64,000 nucleotides of DNA from an uncultured Collinsella sp. GTDB lineage: Bacteria > Actinomycetota > Coriobacteriia > Coriobacteriales > Coriobacteriaceae. Below the pieces are notes generated by a model. It was not told the origin of the DNA. It saw nothing but the letters and a program-made list of their open reading frames with translations, and did no database searches. How positions within the stretch are numbered: position 1 is the first letter of the stretch; every line of letters begins with the position of its first letter. The position numbers were made by a program, and so were the translations under genes. The stretch covers positions 1 through 64,000 of the forward strand of contig CAUBPS010000010.1 in NCBI GenBank assembly GCA_958437935.1, read 5' to 3'. This document shows positions 18,234-27,219 of this stretch, piece after piece.

Positions 18234-20219
18234 ATGAAGCTCGCGCTTGCACAGATCGATATGCGCCTGGGTGATATTGAGGGCATTTGCGGCCGCATCG
18301 AGGACCAGGCTCGTCTGGCCCACGAGCGCGGGGCGCGCGTGCTGTGCGTTCCGGCTCCGCTCTTTATGGGCGCCATGCCCGGTGGCCTGGTGGGCGCTGC
18401 TGACTTTGAGCACGACGTGCTTGCCGGTTTGACTGGTGTCGCCGAGCGTATCCAGGAGCTTGACATGATCTGCATCGTGCCCGCGGCGGTTTCGTTTGAG
18501 GGCCAGCCGCTGCTCGACTACATGATGCTCAAGGACGGTCATGTGGTGCCGGCGCGTTCGAGCATTGCCCTGCAGCGTGGCGAGAACAACGACACGCGTT
18601 GGGCGCCGCCGGTGTTCGACGTGGACGGCGTGCGCATCGCCGTGATTTTTGACTTGGACCGCGAGCTCGAGATGTTGCCGACCGGCGTCGACCTCATTGC
18701 CTATTTCCAATTCAACGCGTTTGACATGACCGACCGCGAGACTGCCGCCATTGCCGCCGTTCGCAGCGGCGCCTACCGCAAGATCGCATCCAAGCGCAGC
18801 GTGTGGTTTGCCTGCATGGTGCCGGTCGGTGCCTATGACGAGTCGGTGTATACCGGCGGTTCGTTTGTGCTCGACGACTGCGGTCGCGTGGTGGCCCAGG
18901 CGCCGTGTTTTGAGGAGAGCCTGCTGGTTCAGGAGATTCAGCGCGGCGTGATGCTCGATGCCCTGGAGGATCACGAACTGCCCGAGTTCCGTTCCGAGGA
19001 GTGGCTGTGGCAGGCGCTGGTGCTCGCCGTGCGCGACAACGCCCGAGCCCACGGTACGTCGCGTGCTGTGGTGGCACTCGAGGGCGACTTGCCGTCGTCT
19101 TTGCTGGCGGCGCTGGCCGTCGACGCTCTGGGCCCGCGTAATGTGATTGGCTTGGTGCTGGGGCGCAACCGTATCTTTACGCCGGCGCAGGAGGAGGCCG
19201 AGGCTGCCCGCTGTGCCGCCGTCCGTGCCATCGCCGAGCGTTTGCACATTCGCACTGTCGAGCGCGATGTACCGGATGCGGCGCGTGTGCTCGATCGCGA
19301 CGTGTCGGCGGGCGATGCCGAGCGTCTGCGCTTGCGCACGCTGGGCCTCATGCTGGAGGACACGGCGCTCGAGCTGGGCGCGATGGCGCTGAGCCCGCTG
19401 TCCAAAACCGAGTATGCGCTGGCGGCGCCGGCGCTTTGCGGCGGTTACCAGGGCGACTTTGCGCCCTTTGGCGATGTGTACCTGTCGACGCTTGAGTTTG
19501 TGGCGCGCGTGCGCAACCGCACGTCTGCCGTGGTGCCCCAAGAGCTCGTGACGCTCAACGCGGTGGAAGACTGCATGGAGCGAGTGTTGGCGCAGGCGCT
19601 CTCGACGCTCGATGGTCCGGTCGATATGCTCGACCGCGCGGCACAGCTGCTCGGCGGGCTTGAGCCGGGTGAGGTCGATGGCGCGCTCGAGGCGCACGTG
19701 GACCGCAGCCGACCCTTCGACGACATCCCGATGGCCGCTGGCAAGCCTGAGGCCTGCTCGCTGCTGCTGATGCTCGTGCGTCAGGGCGAGGCCGCCCGCC
19801 GCATGCTGCCGACGGCGCCGATCGTCTCGGCCCGTTCGTTTGCCGAGCGTGCCTGGCCGTATATGCTCGCGTGGTCCGACCTGGGGCTTAACGGCAAGGA
19901 GCGTATGACGGTCGATTCGCTGGCGCGCGCCGAGGTGCGCCGTTTTGCTGACGAGGATACGAGCGAGCGCGTGCGAAACGAGATGATGGGCGTGCTGGGC
20001 GAGCTACTGGGTATTTCGCCCGAGCAGATGGAGGAGCTGCGCTCTGAGGACGGTCAGCGTCGTTTGCATGAGGGAATGAAAAAGTTCGAGGGCGAGGTTC
20101 AGGACGCCATCGATAAGATGATGGGCGGTCAGGGCGGCTCGCAAGGTAGTCCCCAGGGTGGTCCGATGCCGCATCCGCCGGTGGATCCGAGGCAGTTCCC
20201 CTTTTTCTCGCAGAACTAA
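18234..20219 (+). CDS. NAD-synthetase-like protein with degenerate active sites
   Basis: A 661-residue homologue of glutamine-dependent NAD synthetase (nitrilase-like glutaminase domain plus NadE domain) that has apparently lost catalysis. N-terminal half: the start LALAQIDMRLGDIEG is nitrilase-like, but the usual glutamate region reads VPAPLFMGAMPGG and the cysteine position reads VIFDLD, so the E-K-C triad is not recognisable. C-terminal half: the ATP-binding SGGxDSS loop is EGDLPSS near 281, yet LAALAVDALGP, SKTEYA near 389 and GDFAPFGDVY near 406 keep the NadE pattern. A glutamine- and glycine-rich tail follows. The start ATG at 18234 is preferred over 18207 because GGAAAGG precedes it. 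Function unknown, perhaps regulatory. Confidence 0.75.
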   Translation: MKLALAQIDMRLGDIEGICGRIEDQARLAHERGARVLCVPAPLFMGAMPGGLVGAADFEHDVLAGLTGVAERIQELDMICIVPAAVSFEGQPLLDYMMLKDGHVVPARSSIALQRGENNDTRWAPPVFDVDGVRIAVIFDLDRELEMLPTGVDLIAYFQFNAFDMTDRETAAIAAVRSGAYRKIASKRSVWFACMVPVGAYDESVYTGGSFVLDDCGRVVAQAPCFEESLLVQEIQRGVMLDALEDHELPEFRSEEWLWQALVLAVRDNARAHGTSRAVVALEGDLPSSLLAALAVDALGPRNVIGLVLGRNRIFTPAQEEAEAARCAAVRAIAERLHIRTVERDVPDAARVLDRDVSAGDAERLRLRTLGLMLEDTALELGAMALSPLSKTEYALAAPALCGGYQGDFAPFGDVYLSTLEFVARVRNRTSAVVPQELVTLNAVEDCMERVLAQALSTLDGPVDMLDRAAQLLGGLEPGEVDGALEAHVDRSRPFDDIPMAAGKPEACSLLLMLVRQGEAARRMLPTAPIVSARSFAERAWPYMLAWSDLGLNGKERMTVDSLARAEVRRFADEDTSERVRNEMMGVLGELLGISPEQMEELRSEDGQRRLHEGMKKFEGEVQDAIDKMMGGQGGSQGSPQGGPMPHPPVDPRQFPFFSQN

Positions 20220-20281
20220 CTATGGGATAGGATTCGCTTCCAACCCCGACACTTCAACTGAGCATCTTGGCCCCGTTGTGT

Positions 20282-20301
20282 TATTCTAGAACAGACGTTC
20301 G
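20282..20301 (+). promoter_or_regulatory. SOS box (LexA site) overlapping the ruvCAB promoter
   Basis: AGAACAGACGTTCG at 20288-20301 matches the Gram-positive LexA consensus CGAACRNRYGTTCG except at the first base: GAAC-AGAC-GTTC. It directly abuts TATTCT at 20282-20287, a good -10 hexamer. A LexA dimer here would block ruvCAB transcription until DNA damage. Confidence 0.75.
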
Positions 20302-20356
20302 TGAATGATGCGCGGGGCCTTGTCTTGCGTTGTGCTTGTGGCGAGGGGAGGTTGGC

Positions 20357-20878
20357 TTGGTTATCTTGGGCATTGACCCCGGTTTGGCTCATACGGGTTG
20401 GGGAATTATCGAGGAGCGGCGTGGCGAGGTTCGCTGCCGTGCCTATGGCTGCATCGAGACCAGTGCCGGAAGTCCGCTCGCGGTGCGCCTGTCGCATATC
20501 GCCCGCGACCTCAAGGATGTCGTCGAGCGTTATCGACCCGACACGGCTGCTGTCGAGAGCATCTACTTTGGCGCCAACGTTCGTTCGGCCATCCCCACGG
20601 CGCATGCCCGCGGTGCTGCGCTCGTGGCGCTTTCGGAGTGCGCGCTCGAGATTGGCGAGTACACGCCCATGCAGATCAAACAGGCTGTGGTGGGCACCGG
20701 CGCCGCGGACAAGCGGCAGGTCGCCTACATGGTACGCACGCTCACGCAGCTCGACCACGACCCGCATCCCGACCATGCCGCCGATGCCCTGGCTTGCGCC
20801 ATATGCCACGTAAACCTCAGCCGCACCCGTGCCCTCACCGGTGGCGAGTTCTATCAACAGAGAGGAACCGGATACTGA
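20357..20878 (+). CDS. ruvC: Holliday junction endonuclease RuvC
   Basis: The resolvase that nicks Holliday junctions moved by RuvAB; 173 residues, the normal length. The RNase H-like active site is visible: Asp in ILGIDPG near residue 7, Glu in AVESIYFG near 66, and the C-terminal HPDHAADALA near 137-146. The start is taken as TTG at 20357: GGGAGG sits a few bases upstream and the protein then begins with the canonical MVILGIDPG, whereas the upstream GTG at 20330 adds nine unrelated residues. Its stop overlaps the ruvA start (TGATG), implying translational coupling. An SOS box lies 56 bases upstream. Confidence 0.95.
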   Translation: MVILGIDPGLAHTGWGIIEERRGEVRCRAYGCIETSAGSPLAVRLSHIARDLKDVVERYRPDTAAVESIYFGANVRSAIPTAHARGAALVALSECALEIGEYTPMQIKQAVVGTGAADKRQVAYMVRTLTQLDHDPHPDHAADALACAICHVNLSRTRALTGGEFYQQRGTGY

Positions 20879-21498
20879 TGATTTCCCAGCTCCACGGAAC
20901 GCTTGTCGAGTCCACGATGAGTTCTGCTGTCGTCGATGTGTCGGGCGTTGGCTTTGAGCTCGGCATCTCGGGCAGCACTGCGGCCACGTTGCCGACGCCC
21001 GGCGGCGAGGTCCGCCTCTACACGCGTATGCAGGTGCGCGAGGACGCCATGACACTTTTCGGTTTTTCCTCAAAGGATGAGCGCACGATGTTCGACCGGC
21101 TCGTGTCCGTCTCGGGCGTTGGCCCGCGCTTGGCGCTCGCCGTGCTTTCCACCTATACCGTGGGGCAGCTGTATTCGCTGGTGATGGCCGAGGACGACAA
21201 GGGCATGTCCAAGGTACCCGGTGTGGGCAAAAAGACAGCTCAGCGCCTGATCCTGGAACTCAAGAGCACCTTTGCCAAGGATAAGGGCTTTGTGCCGGTC
21301 GACGTGATTCCCGGCCAGGTTGCGATGCCGGTTCCCGCCGCCGCTCCTTCGGCGATTGATGATGCCCGTGCGGCACTCCTTTCCATGGGCTTTAGCCCGC
21401 GGGAGACCGATGTTGCCCTGAGCGGGTATGATGGGCAGGATATGCGTGTCGAGGATCTGCTCGGCGCGGCGCTTAAGCGACTCGGAATGGATGCGTGA
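20878..21498 (+). CDS. ruvA: Holliday junction branch-migration protein RuvA
   Basis: The DNA-binding tetramer that clamps Holliday junctions and recruits RuvB; 206 residues, typical length. The OB-fold start is MISQLHGTLVE, followed by the tandem helix-hairpin-helix motifs VSGVGPRLALAVLS and VPGVGKKTAQRLI, and a C-terminal UBA-like domain (ALLSMGFSPRETDVAL) that contacts RuvB. The ATG at 20878 shares its A with the ruvC TGA, and its own TGA overlaps the ruvB ATG in the same TGATG arrangement. Confidence 0.96.
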   Translation: MISQLHGTLVESTMSSAVVDVSGVGFELGISGSTAATLPTPGGEVRLYTRMQVREDAMTLFGFSSKDERTMFDRLVSVSGVGPRLALAVLSTYTVGQLYSLVMAEDDKGMSKVPGVGKKTAQRLILELKSTFAKDKGFVPVDVIPGQVAMPVPAAAPSAIDDARAALLSMGFSPRETDVALSGYDGQDMRVEDLLGAALKRLGMDA

Positions 21499-22565
21499 TG
21501 TGGGAAGCCGATGACTCTCAGGACCTGTGGGCGACGCCCGGCAACTCGCCGGCGGCATCCATGGCGCACGGCGAGCGCATGGTGGGCTCGGAGCTGACGG
21601 CCGAGGACCTCGATGTCGACCGCACTTTGCGCCCCCAGCGCTTGGATGACTACTGCGGTCAGGAGCATATCAAGCAGAGCCTTCGCGTGCTCATCGAGGC
21701 AGCGCAGAGCCGCGGCGAGACGCTCGACCACGTGATCTTCTCGGGTCCTCCGGGCCTGGGCAAGACCACGCTGGCCACCGTTATCGCCAACGAGCTGGGC
21801 GCTCAGATCAAGACGACGAGTGGTCCGGCCATCGCGCGCACCGGCGACCTGGCGGCCATCCTTACTAACTTGCAGCCGGGTGATGTGCTGTTTATCGACG
21901 AGATCCACCGCCTTAACCGTTCGGTCGAGGAGGTCCTGTACCCCGCGATGGAGGACTTTGCCCTTGATATCGTGATTGGCAAGGGTCCGGCGGCGCGCTC
22001 GATTCGCCTGGATATCCCCAAGTTTACGCTGGTAGCGGCAACGACCCGCTCGGGCATGTTGACCGGCCCGTTGCGCGACCGCTTTGGCATTTCATATCGC
22101 CTGGATTACTACACCGTCGAGGAGCTCGCCCAGATTGTGACGCGTTCGGCAACCATCCTGGGCGTGACGATCGACCACCCCAGTGCACTCGAGATCGGCT
22201 CGCGTTCGCGCGGCACGCCACGTCTTGCCAACCGCCTGCTCAAGCGCGTGCGCGACTATGCGCAGGTGCGCGGCAACGGCCCCATCGAGCTCGATATCTG
22301 CCGTCAGGCACTCGAGTTCTTTGAGATCGACGAGCTCGGTCTGGACTGGATGGATATTCGCATTTTGGAGACGCTTGCCAAGACGTTCTCCGGTCGTGCC
22401 GTGGGACTTACGACCCTTGCCAGCGCGGTGGGCGAGGACCCGGGCACGCTCGAGGATGTCTATGAGCCCTATTTGCTGCAGTGCGGGTTGATGATTCGTA
22501 CGCCGCAGGGCCGTCAGGCAACCCTTCGCACCTTTGAGCACCTGGGGATTGAACCTACCGTTTAG
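21498..22565 (+). CDS. ruvB: Holliday junction helicase motor RuvB
   Basis: The AAA+ hexameric motor of branch migration, 355 residues. It has LRPQRLDDYCGQEHIK, Walker A GPPGLGKTT near residue 84, Walker B FIDEIHR near 132, sensor ATTRSGMLTGPLRDRFG and a C-terminal winged helix ending MIRTPQGRQA. The ATG at 21498 overlaps the ruvA stop; an in-frame GTG one codon upstream is a weaker alternative. It is the last gene of the ruvCAB operon. Confidence 0.97.
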   Translation: MWEADDSQDLWATPGNSPAASMAHGERMVGSELTAEDLDVDRTLRPQRLDDYCGQEHIKQSLRVLIEAAQSRGETLDHVIFSGPPGLGKTTLATVIANELGAQIKTTSGPAIARTGDLAAILTNLQPGDVLFIDEIHRLNRSVEEVLYPAMEDFALDIVIGKGPAARSIRLDIPKFTLVAATTRSGMLTGPLRDRFGISYRLDYYTVEELAQIVTRSATILGVTIDHPSALEIGSRSRGTPRLANRLLKRVRDYAQVRGNGPIELDICRQALEFFEIDELGLDWMDIRILETLAKTFSGRAVGLTTLASAVGEDPGTLEDVYEPYLLQCGLMIRTPQGRQATLRTFEHLGIEPTV

Positions 22566-22709
22566 GGCGCTTTATTTTGGCGGGCTGTTGGGCTATCGCT
22601 GGGCATCGGGTAAACATATCGCCGTTCATCGGTTATGGGCGTTTTACTATTGCGCGCTCGTGCTATGCTGAATTGGTCTTTTTCTCATTCGGTAACGAAA
22701 GGACCGCCC

Positions 22710-24377
22710 ATGCCTACTGACATCGAAATCGCACGTTCTGTCACGCCGCTGCCCATTACCGAGGTGGCCAAGAACGCCGGCGTCGACGTTAAGCACCTTA
22801 TTCCGTACGGCTTCGACAAGGCTAAGGTCGACTATTCACTGCTCAACGAGCCGACTGATCACCAGGCCAAGCTTGTCCTCGTGACCGCCATCAACCCCAC
22901 GCCTGCGGGCGAGGGCAAGACCACCACGACCATCGGTCTGGCCGATGGCCTGCGTCGTCGCGGCGTCAAGAGTGCCGTGGCCCTGCGCGAGCCTTCGCTC
23001 GGCCCCGTCTTTGGCGTTAAGGGCGGTGCTGCCGGCGGCGGCTGGGCTCAGGTCATCCCCATGGAGGATATCAACCTGCACTTTACCGGCGACTTCCACG
23101 CTATCGGTGCCGCCAATAACCTGCTGGCCGCCATGCTTGATAACCACATCCAGCAGGGCAATCAGCTCGGTATTGACGTTAAGCGCATCACTTGGAAGCG
23201 CGTCGTCGATATGAACGACCGTCAGCTGCGCCACGTCATCGACGGCATTGGCGGTAAGGCCCAGGGCGTGCCGCGCGAGGACGGCTTCGACATCACCGTC
23301 GCCTCCGAGGTCATGGCAATCCTGTGCCTGTCTACGAGTATCAGCGACCTCAAGGAGCGCCTGGGCGAGATCGTCGTCGGCTACAGCTTTGCCGGTGAGC
23401 CCGTCCGTGCCCGTGACCTTAAGGCCCAGGGTGCCATGGCCGCGTTGCTTAAGGATGCGCTCAAGCCCAACCTGGTGCAAACGCTCGAGGGCACGCCCGC
23501 GTTTGTCCACGGCGGCCCCTTCGCCAACATTGCCCACGGCTGCAACTCTATCATGGCCACGCGTATGGCGATGCGCTTTGGCGATGTCGCTATTACCGAG
23601 GCCGGCTTCGGTGCCGATCTGGGTGCCGAGAAGTTCCTCGACATTAAGTGCCGCATGACGGGCGTTCGCCCCAGCGCTGTTGTGGTCGTCGCCACTGCCC
23701 GCGCGCTTAAGTACAACGGCGGTGTTGCCAAGGCCGACCTCAATGAGGAGAACCTCGAGGCGCTCAAGGCTGGCATGCCCAACCTGCTGCGTCACGTCGA
23801 CAACATCCAGAACGTTTATGGTCTGCCCTGCGTGGTCGCCATCAACCGCTTCCCGACGGACACCGAGGCTGAGCTTGCGCTCATCGAGTCCGAGTGCCAG
23901 AAGCTCGGCGTCAACGTTAAGCTTTCCGAGGTCTGGGCCAAGGGCGGCGAGGGCGCGCTCGAGCTGGCCGATGAGGTCATGCGTCTGATTGAGCAGCCGA
24001 GTGAGCTCAAGTTTGCCTACGAGGACGGCGCCGATGTTGCCGATGCCCTCGAGGCCGTTGCCACAAAGGTTTACCGCGCCGACGGCGTCGACTTTACGCC
24101 GGCTGCCAAGCGTCAGCTTGCCGAGCTGCGCGAGAACGGCTTTGGCAACCTGCCGGTGTGCGTCGCCAAGACGCAGTACAGCTTTAGCGACAACGCCAAG
24201 GTCTTGGGCGCTCCCGAGAATTTCCGCATCACCGTGCGCGAGCTCAAGGTTTCCGCCGGTGCCCACTTTGTGGTCGCACTGACCGGCAGTGTTCTGACCA
24301 TGCCGGGCCTGCCCAAGGTGCCCGCGGCCGAAAACATCGACGTCGACAACGACGGCAACATCACCGGCCTGTTCTAA
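22710..24377 (+). CDS. fhs: Formate--tetrahydrofolate ligase
   Basis: Converts formate, ATP and THF to 10-formyl-THF, feeding purine synthesis and C1 metabolism. The 555-residue length is standard. The ATP-binding P-loop region TPAGEGKTTTTIGL lies near residues 62-76, followed by REPSLGPVFGVKGGAAGGG, a signature of the family. The ATG at 22710 follows GAAAGGA, giving the usual MPTDIEIA start; the open frame extends 25 codons further upstream without an SD. It appears monocistronic with a terminator after it. Downstream enzymes of the same pathway, FchA and FolD, are encoded at 34.8-36.3 kb. Confidence 0.97.
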   Translation: MPTDIEIARSVTPLPITEVAKNAGVDVKHLIPYGFDKAKVDYSLLNEPTDHQAKLVLVTAINPTPAGEGKTTTTIGLADGLRRRGVKSAVALREPSLGPVFGVKGGAAGGGWAQVIPMEDINLHFTGDFHAIGAANNLLAAMLDNHIQQGNQLGIDVKRITWKRVVDMNDRQLRHVIDGIGGKAQGVPREDGFDITVASEVMAILCLSTSISDLKERLGEIVVGYSFAGEPVRARDLKAQGAMAALLKDALKPNLVQTLEGTPAFVHGGPFANIAHGCNSIMATRMAMRFGDVAITEAGFGADLGAEKFLDIKCRMTGVRPSAVVVVATARALKYNGGVAKADLNEENLEALKAGMPNLLRHVDNIQNVYGLPCVVAINRFPTDTEAELALIESECQKLGVNVKLSEVWAKGGEGALELADEVMRLIEQPSELKFAYEDGADVADALEAVATKVYRADGVDFTPAAKRQLAELRENGFGNLPVCVAKTQYSFSDNAKVLGAPENFRITVRELKVSAGAHFVVALTGSVLTMPGLPKVPAAENIDVDNDGNITGLF

Positions 24378-24402
24378 GCTCGCTGCTCATAGCCGCTTGC
24401 CC

Positions 24403-24440
24403 GCCCCGTCGCGCCTACCAAGGCCCGGCGGGGCTTTTGT
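24403..24440 (+). terminator. Rho-independent terminator after fhs
   Basis: GCCCCG at 24403 pairs with CGGGGC at 24429-24434 with additional internal pairing, followed by TTTTGTTTT. Confidence 0.7.
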
Positions 24441-24443
24441 TTT

Positions 24444-24680
24444 CTATCCACGCTGAAGGCCGAAGAGTTTGGCGTTGCGCTCGGCGACCATCATGTTGAT
24501 GTCGACGATTTCCATCTCGCCGTCAATGTAGGGCTGGTAGGTGCCGTAGGGGTCGCCAGCCCCCAGGCTGCAACTGCCGCAGTTATCGCAGCTGCCGTTT
24601 CCGCAGCCGGCGAGTGCCAGCTTGATGATTTCTTCGCGCTCGGCACGCGTCGTGTCTTTGATGAGCTTACTTTTTGCCAT
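24444..24680 (-). CDS. Small cysteine-rich protein of unknown function
   Basis: A 78-residue protein with a dense cysteine cluster, CGNGSCDNCGSC near residues 25-36, suitable for binding a metal or iron-sulfur centre. It begins MAKSKLIKDTTRAERE and ends ERNAKLFGLQRG. I do not recognise a characterised family. The start at 24680 is chosen because the N-terminal region reads as coding from there and a weak GAGAAA lies upstream; longer starts add low-complexity sequence. It is convergent with fhs, whose terminator sits just beyond its stop, and divergent from the membrane protein at 24818. Confidence 0.65.
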   Translation of the reverse strand: MAKSKLIKDTTRAEREEIIKLALAGCGNGSCDNCGSCSLGAGDPYGTYQPYIDGEMEIVDINMMVAERNAKLFGLQRG

Positions 24681-24817
24681 AACGTTTCTCGATTCGCCTG
24701 TTGCCACCTGTCGCGCATGTCTTGTAGATACCGACGGGCTCTGCCCATCATAGGCTTTTGCGCGGGTAGAATGCATGGATAACTTGATGCTCACGCGCGA
24801 CGGAAAGGAATCGTTGC

Positions 24818-25807
24818 ATGGATCAGGACAAGACAACCGTGATGGGCGACTACGGTTCCGCGCAGGCTGGCGGTAGCGCCGATACGACCCGCGTTGTTCC
24901 CAACCCCGGTTATACCGACCCCGCCGCGACGCAGCCTTCTGCCGAGCCCACCCGGGTTATGGGCTATGGCGACACGGCGCGGGATTCTTATGCTGCATCT
25001 TCGCAAGGCCCCTATGGCAACGCAGCTCCGGACCCGTTTGATTACGCGCCGCAGGATTCTTATGCTGCCTCGACACCGAATCCTTATGATGACCTGCCGC
25101 AGAATCCCATTCCGCAGCCTCAGCAGACGACGTATATGCCTCGCACGGCGCAGCCTCGCTATGAGTCGCGCGAGCCGTATCGCGAGTACCCCAAGTCGAT
25201 TCCGCAATATGGCGAGGACGAGGAGAAGAAGCCGTCGCGTTCGTCGAGCGTGATCAAGAAGATCCTGATTGTGCTGGCGATCTTCTTTGCCCTCTCGATT
25301 GTGTTTGCCATCGTGTCGGGCATGCTCAACAAGCGAGGGAGTTCAACGGCCGATACTGCTGCCGAGCAAACCGAGTCCGCCTCGTCTAGCACCGTCGATC
25401 TGAGCGATATCCCGGGGCAGTACTGGTCCAACGCCAAGAAGCTCCTCAAGTCGCGCGGCGCCGATCTTTCGAATGCCGTGGTCCTGACTGATGATGGCTC
25501 AACGCCCGTCGTCGATTCCAACTGGGTCGTTACTTCTGCCTACTATAACGACAACGGCAACCTCGAAATTCAACTCACGCACAAGAATAGCTCGGGCAAC
25601 TCGTCCGACGGCCAAAGCGGTACCGACAGCTCGAGTTCCAATACGCTGGAGGACTTGAGCAACAAGGCACAGGAGCTTGGGGATAAGGCCCAAGAGCTGG
25701 GTGACACGGCTCAGAATCTCGGCGATACCGCGCAGAGCCTGGGCGATATGGCAACGAACGCCTGGGATGCCCTGCAAAACGGCATTTCGGGCGCGCAGGG
25801 AAACTAG
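24818..25807 (+). CDS. Single-pass membrane protein with PASTA-like and heptad-repeat regions
   Basis: A 329-residue protein of unknown function. Residues 1-140 are a Pro/Gln/Tyr/Ser-rich, probably cytoplasmic segment with repeated YGDTARDSYAAS/QDSYAAS units. One membrane helix follows at about 146-170 after Lys-Lys. An extracellular stretch SDIPGQYWSNAKKLLKSRG resembles the start of a PASTA-type domain. The C-terminus repeats LGDKAQELGDTAQNLGDTAQ, an amphipathic heptad-like pattern. GGAAAGGA precedes the ATG at 24818. The layout resembles actinobacterial cell-envelope proteins with disordered cytosolic tails, but the role is unknown. Confidence 0.65.
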   Translation: MDQDKTTVMGDYGSAQAGGSADTTRVVPNPGYTDPAATQPSAEPTRVMGYGDTARDSYAASSQGPYGNAAPDPFDYAPQDSYAASTPNPYDDLPQNPIPQPQQTTYMPRTAQPRYESREPYREYPKSIPQYGEDEEKKPSRSSSVIKKILIVLAIFFALSIVFAIVSGMLNKRGSSTADTAAEQTESASSSTVDLSDIPGQYWSNAKKLLKSRGADLSNAVVLTDDGSTPVVDSNWVVTSAYYNDNGNLEIQLTHKNSSGNSSDGQSGTDSSSSNTLEDLSNKAQELGDKAQELGDTAQNLGDTAQSLGDMATNAWDALQNGISGAQGN

Positions 25808-25819
25808 CTGTTAAGCGGG

Positions 25820-27001
25820 CTACAGCTGCTCGGCCGGACGGTCGGGCGAGCTAAAGCCTGAGTCAAACGTAACGACGCACGAGACGTTGGGCCGGCGCTC
25901 GTGCACGATGCGCGTGACGAGCTCCAACAGCTCCTCGTCGGATATGTCAAAGCCGTCGGGACGCACCAGGTCAAACGAAACGAACCCGTCGTGCTCGTGC
26001 AGGTCGTGGATGGAGAGCGCGGGGTCGATCTGCATGATGCCGCGCTTGACCCAGCCGCGCAGGTCGTCGCCGGTGGTGGCGATGGGGTCACAGTGCAACG
26101 TGATGCCGATGCCCATCTGGCGCTTGATGTCGTGCTCGATGGTGTCCAGGATCTCGTGGTGTTCAAACGCGTCGCCCTCGCCGGGCATCTCCACGTGGGC
26201 GCTGGCAAACTGACGACCGGGGCCGTAGTCGTGCACCATCAGGTCGTGTGTGCCCAAGACCTGCGGATAGGACATAATCTTGTCGCGGATTGCCTGGACG
26301 AGCTTGGGGTCGGGCGCTTGTCCCAGCAACGGGCTGATGGCGTCGCGCACTAGGCCCATGCCGCTGATGCAGATGAAGATGCCCACACCCAGGCCTGCCC
26401 AGCCGTCGAGGTCAAAGCCGGTCGTCTGCGAAATAAGCGCCGCCATCAAGACCGAACCCGAGGTGATGACGTCGTTTTTGGAGTCCTGTGCTGTGGCGAT
26501 GAGCGTCTCCGAGTCGATGTGGTCGCCCAGCGTGCGGTTGAACGCGGCCATCCAGAATTTGACGAGCATGGACAAGACGAGAGCGGCTAGGGAGACCAGC
26601 GTGTAGGCGGTGGGCGAGGGCTTGATGATCTTGGTAACGGACTCGAGCACCAGGTTGATGCCGACGGCACAAACGAGGACGGCGACAAACAGGCCGGCGA
26701 GATATTCGTAGCGGCCGTGGCCATAGGGGTGGTCTTCGTCTGCCGGGCGGCTGGCAAGGCGGAACCCGAGCAGGCTCACGATGTTGCTCGAGGCATCGGA
26801 GAGGTTGTTGAATGCGTCGGCGATGAGAGAGACGGAGCCAGCGAGCAGGCCCGCGATGCCCTTGGCCAGGCACAGGGTGATGTTGAGGCCAATGCAGATG
26901 AGACTTGCGGCAAAGCCCGCGTTGGTGCGGTAAGATGCATCGACCGGCTCGCCCTCGCTGCCGGGAACAAGCGTATGTACCAGCCGATTTACGAATAGCA
27001 T
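25820..27001 (-). CDS. Cation diffusion facilitator (CDF) metal transporter
   Basis: A 393-residue divalent-metal/proton antiporter, exporting Zn, Mn, Fe or a similar metal. The membrane domain shows the family metal site DAFNNLSDASSN in TM2 and the loop signature DEDHPYGHGRYEYLAGL. TM5 has the second site region ETLIATAQDSKNDV. A C-terminal cytoplasmic domain of about 90 residues carries several histidines (HEHDGF, HDLHEHDG) and may sense metal. The start is taken at ATG 27001 because GTGAGGA lies 7 bases upstream; starts further upstream have no SD. Convergent with the neighbouring membrane protein gene, with only 12 bases between stops. Confidence 0.88.
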   Translation of the reverse strand: MLFVNRLVHTLVPGSEGEPVDASYRTNAGFAASLICIGLNITLCLAKGIAGLLAGSVSLIADAFNNLSDASSNIVSLLGFRLASRPADEDHPYGHGRYEYLAGLFVAVLVCAVGINLVLESVTKIIKPSPTAYTLVSLAALVLSMLVKFWMAAFNRTLGDHIDSETLIATAQDSKNDVITSGSVLMAALISQTTGFDLDGWAGLGVGIFICISGMGLVRDAISPLLGQAPDPKLVQAIRDKIMSYPQVLGTHDLMVHDYGPGRQFASAHVEMPGEGDAFEHHEILDTIEHDIKRQMGIGITLHCDPIATTGDDLRGWVKRGIMQIDPALSIHDLHEHDGFVSFDLVRPDGFDISDEELLELVTRIVHERRPNVSCVVTFDSGFSSPDRPAEQL

Positions 27002-27219
27002 AGCGGTCGTCCTCACAATCATGTTTAAGGGGATAGTGTAGCTCGCGCGGAGGCGCTGTGCACCGATGCTCAGAAAATGCAGCAATGGTCTGCCGGTGCT
27101 AACGAGCGAGCCTTCTCGTCTGCCTGGGTGGTCCATTTTGGGCCGCATGGGTATGGGCGTGTGCCTGTTTGCTCGACATACTTAATGTCGACAGCCCCTG
27201 TGCAAAGGAGGACGTTTCC

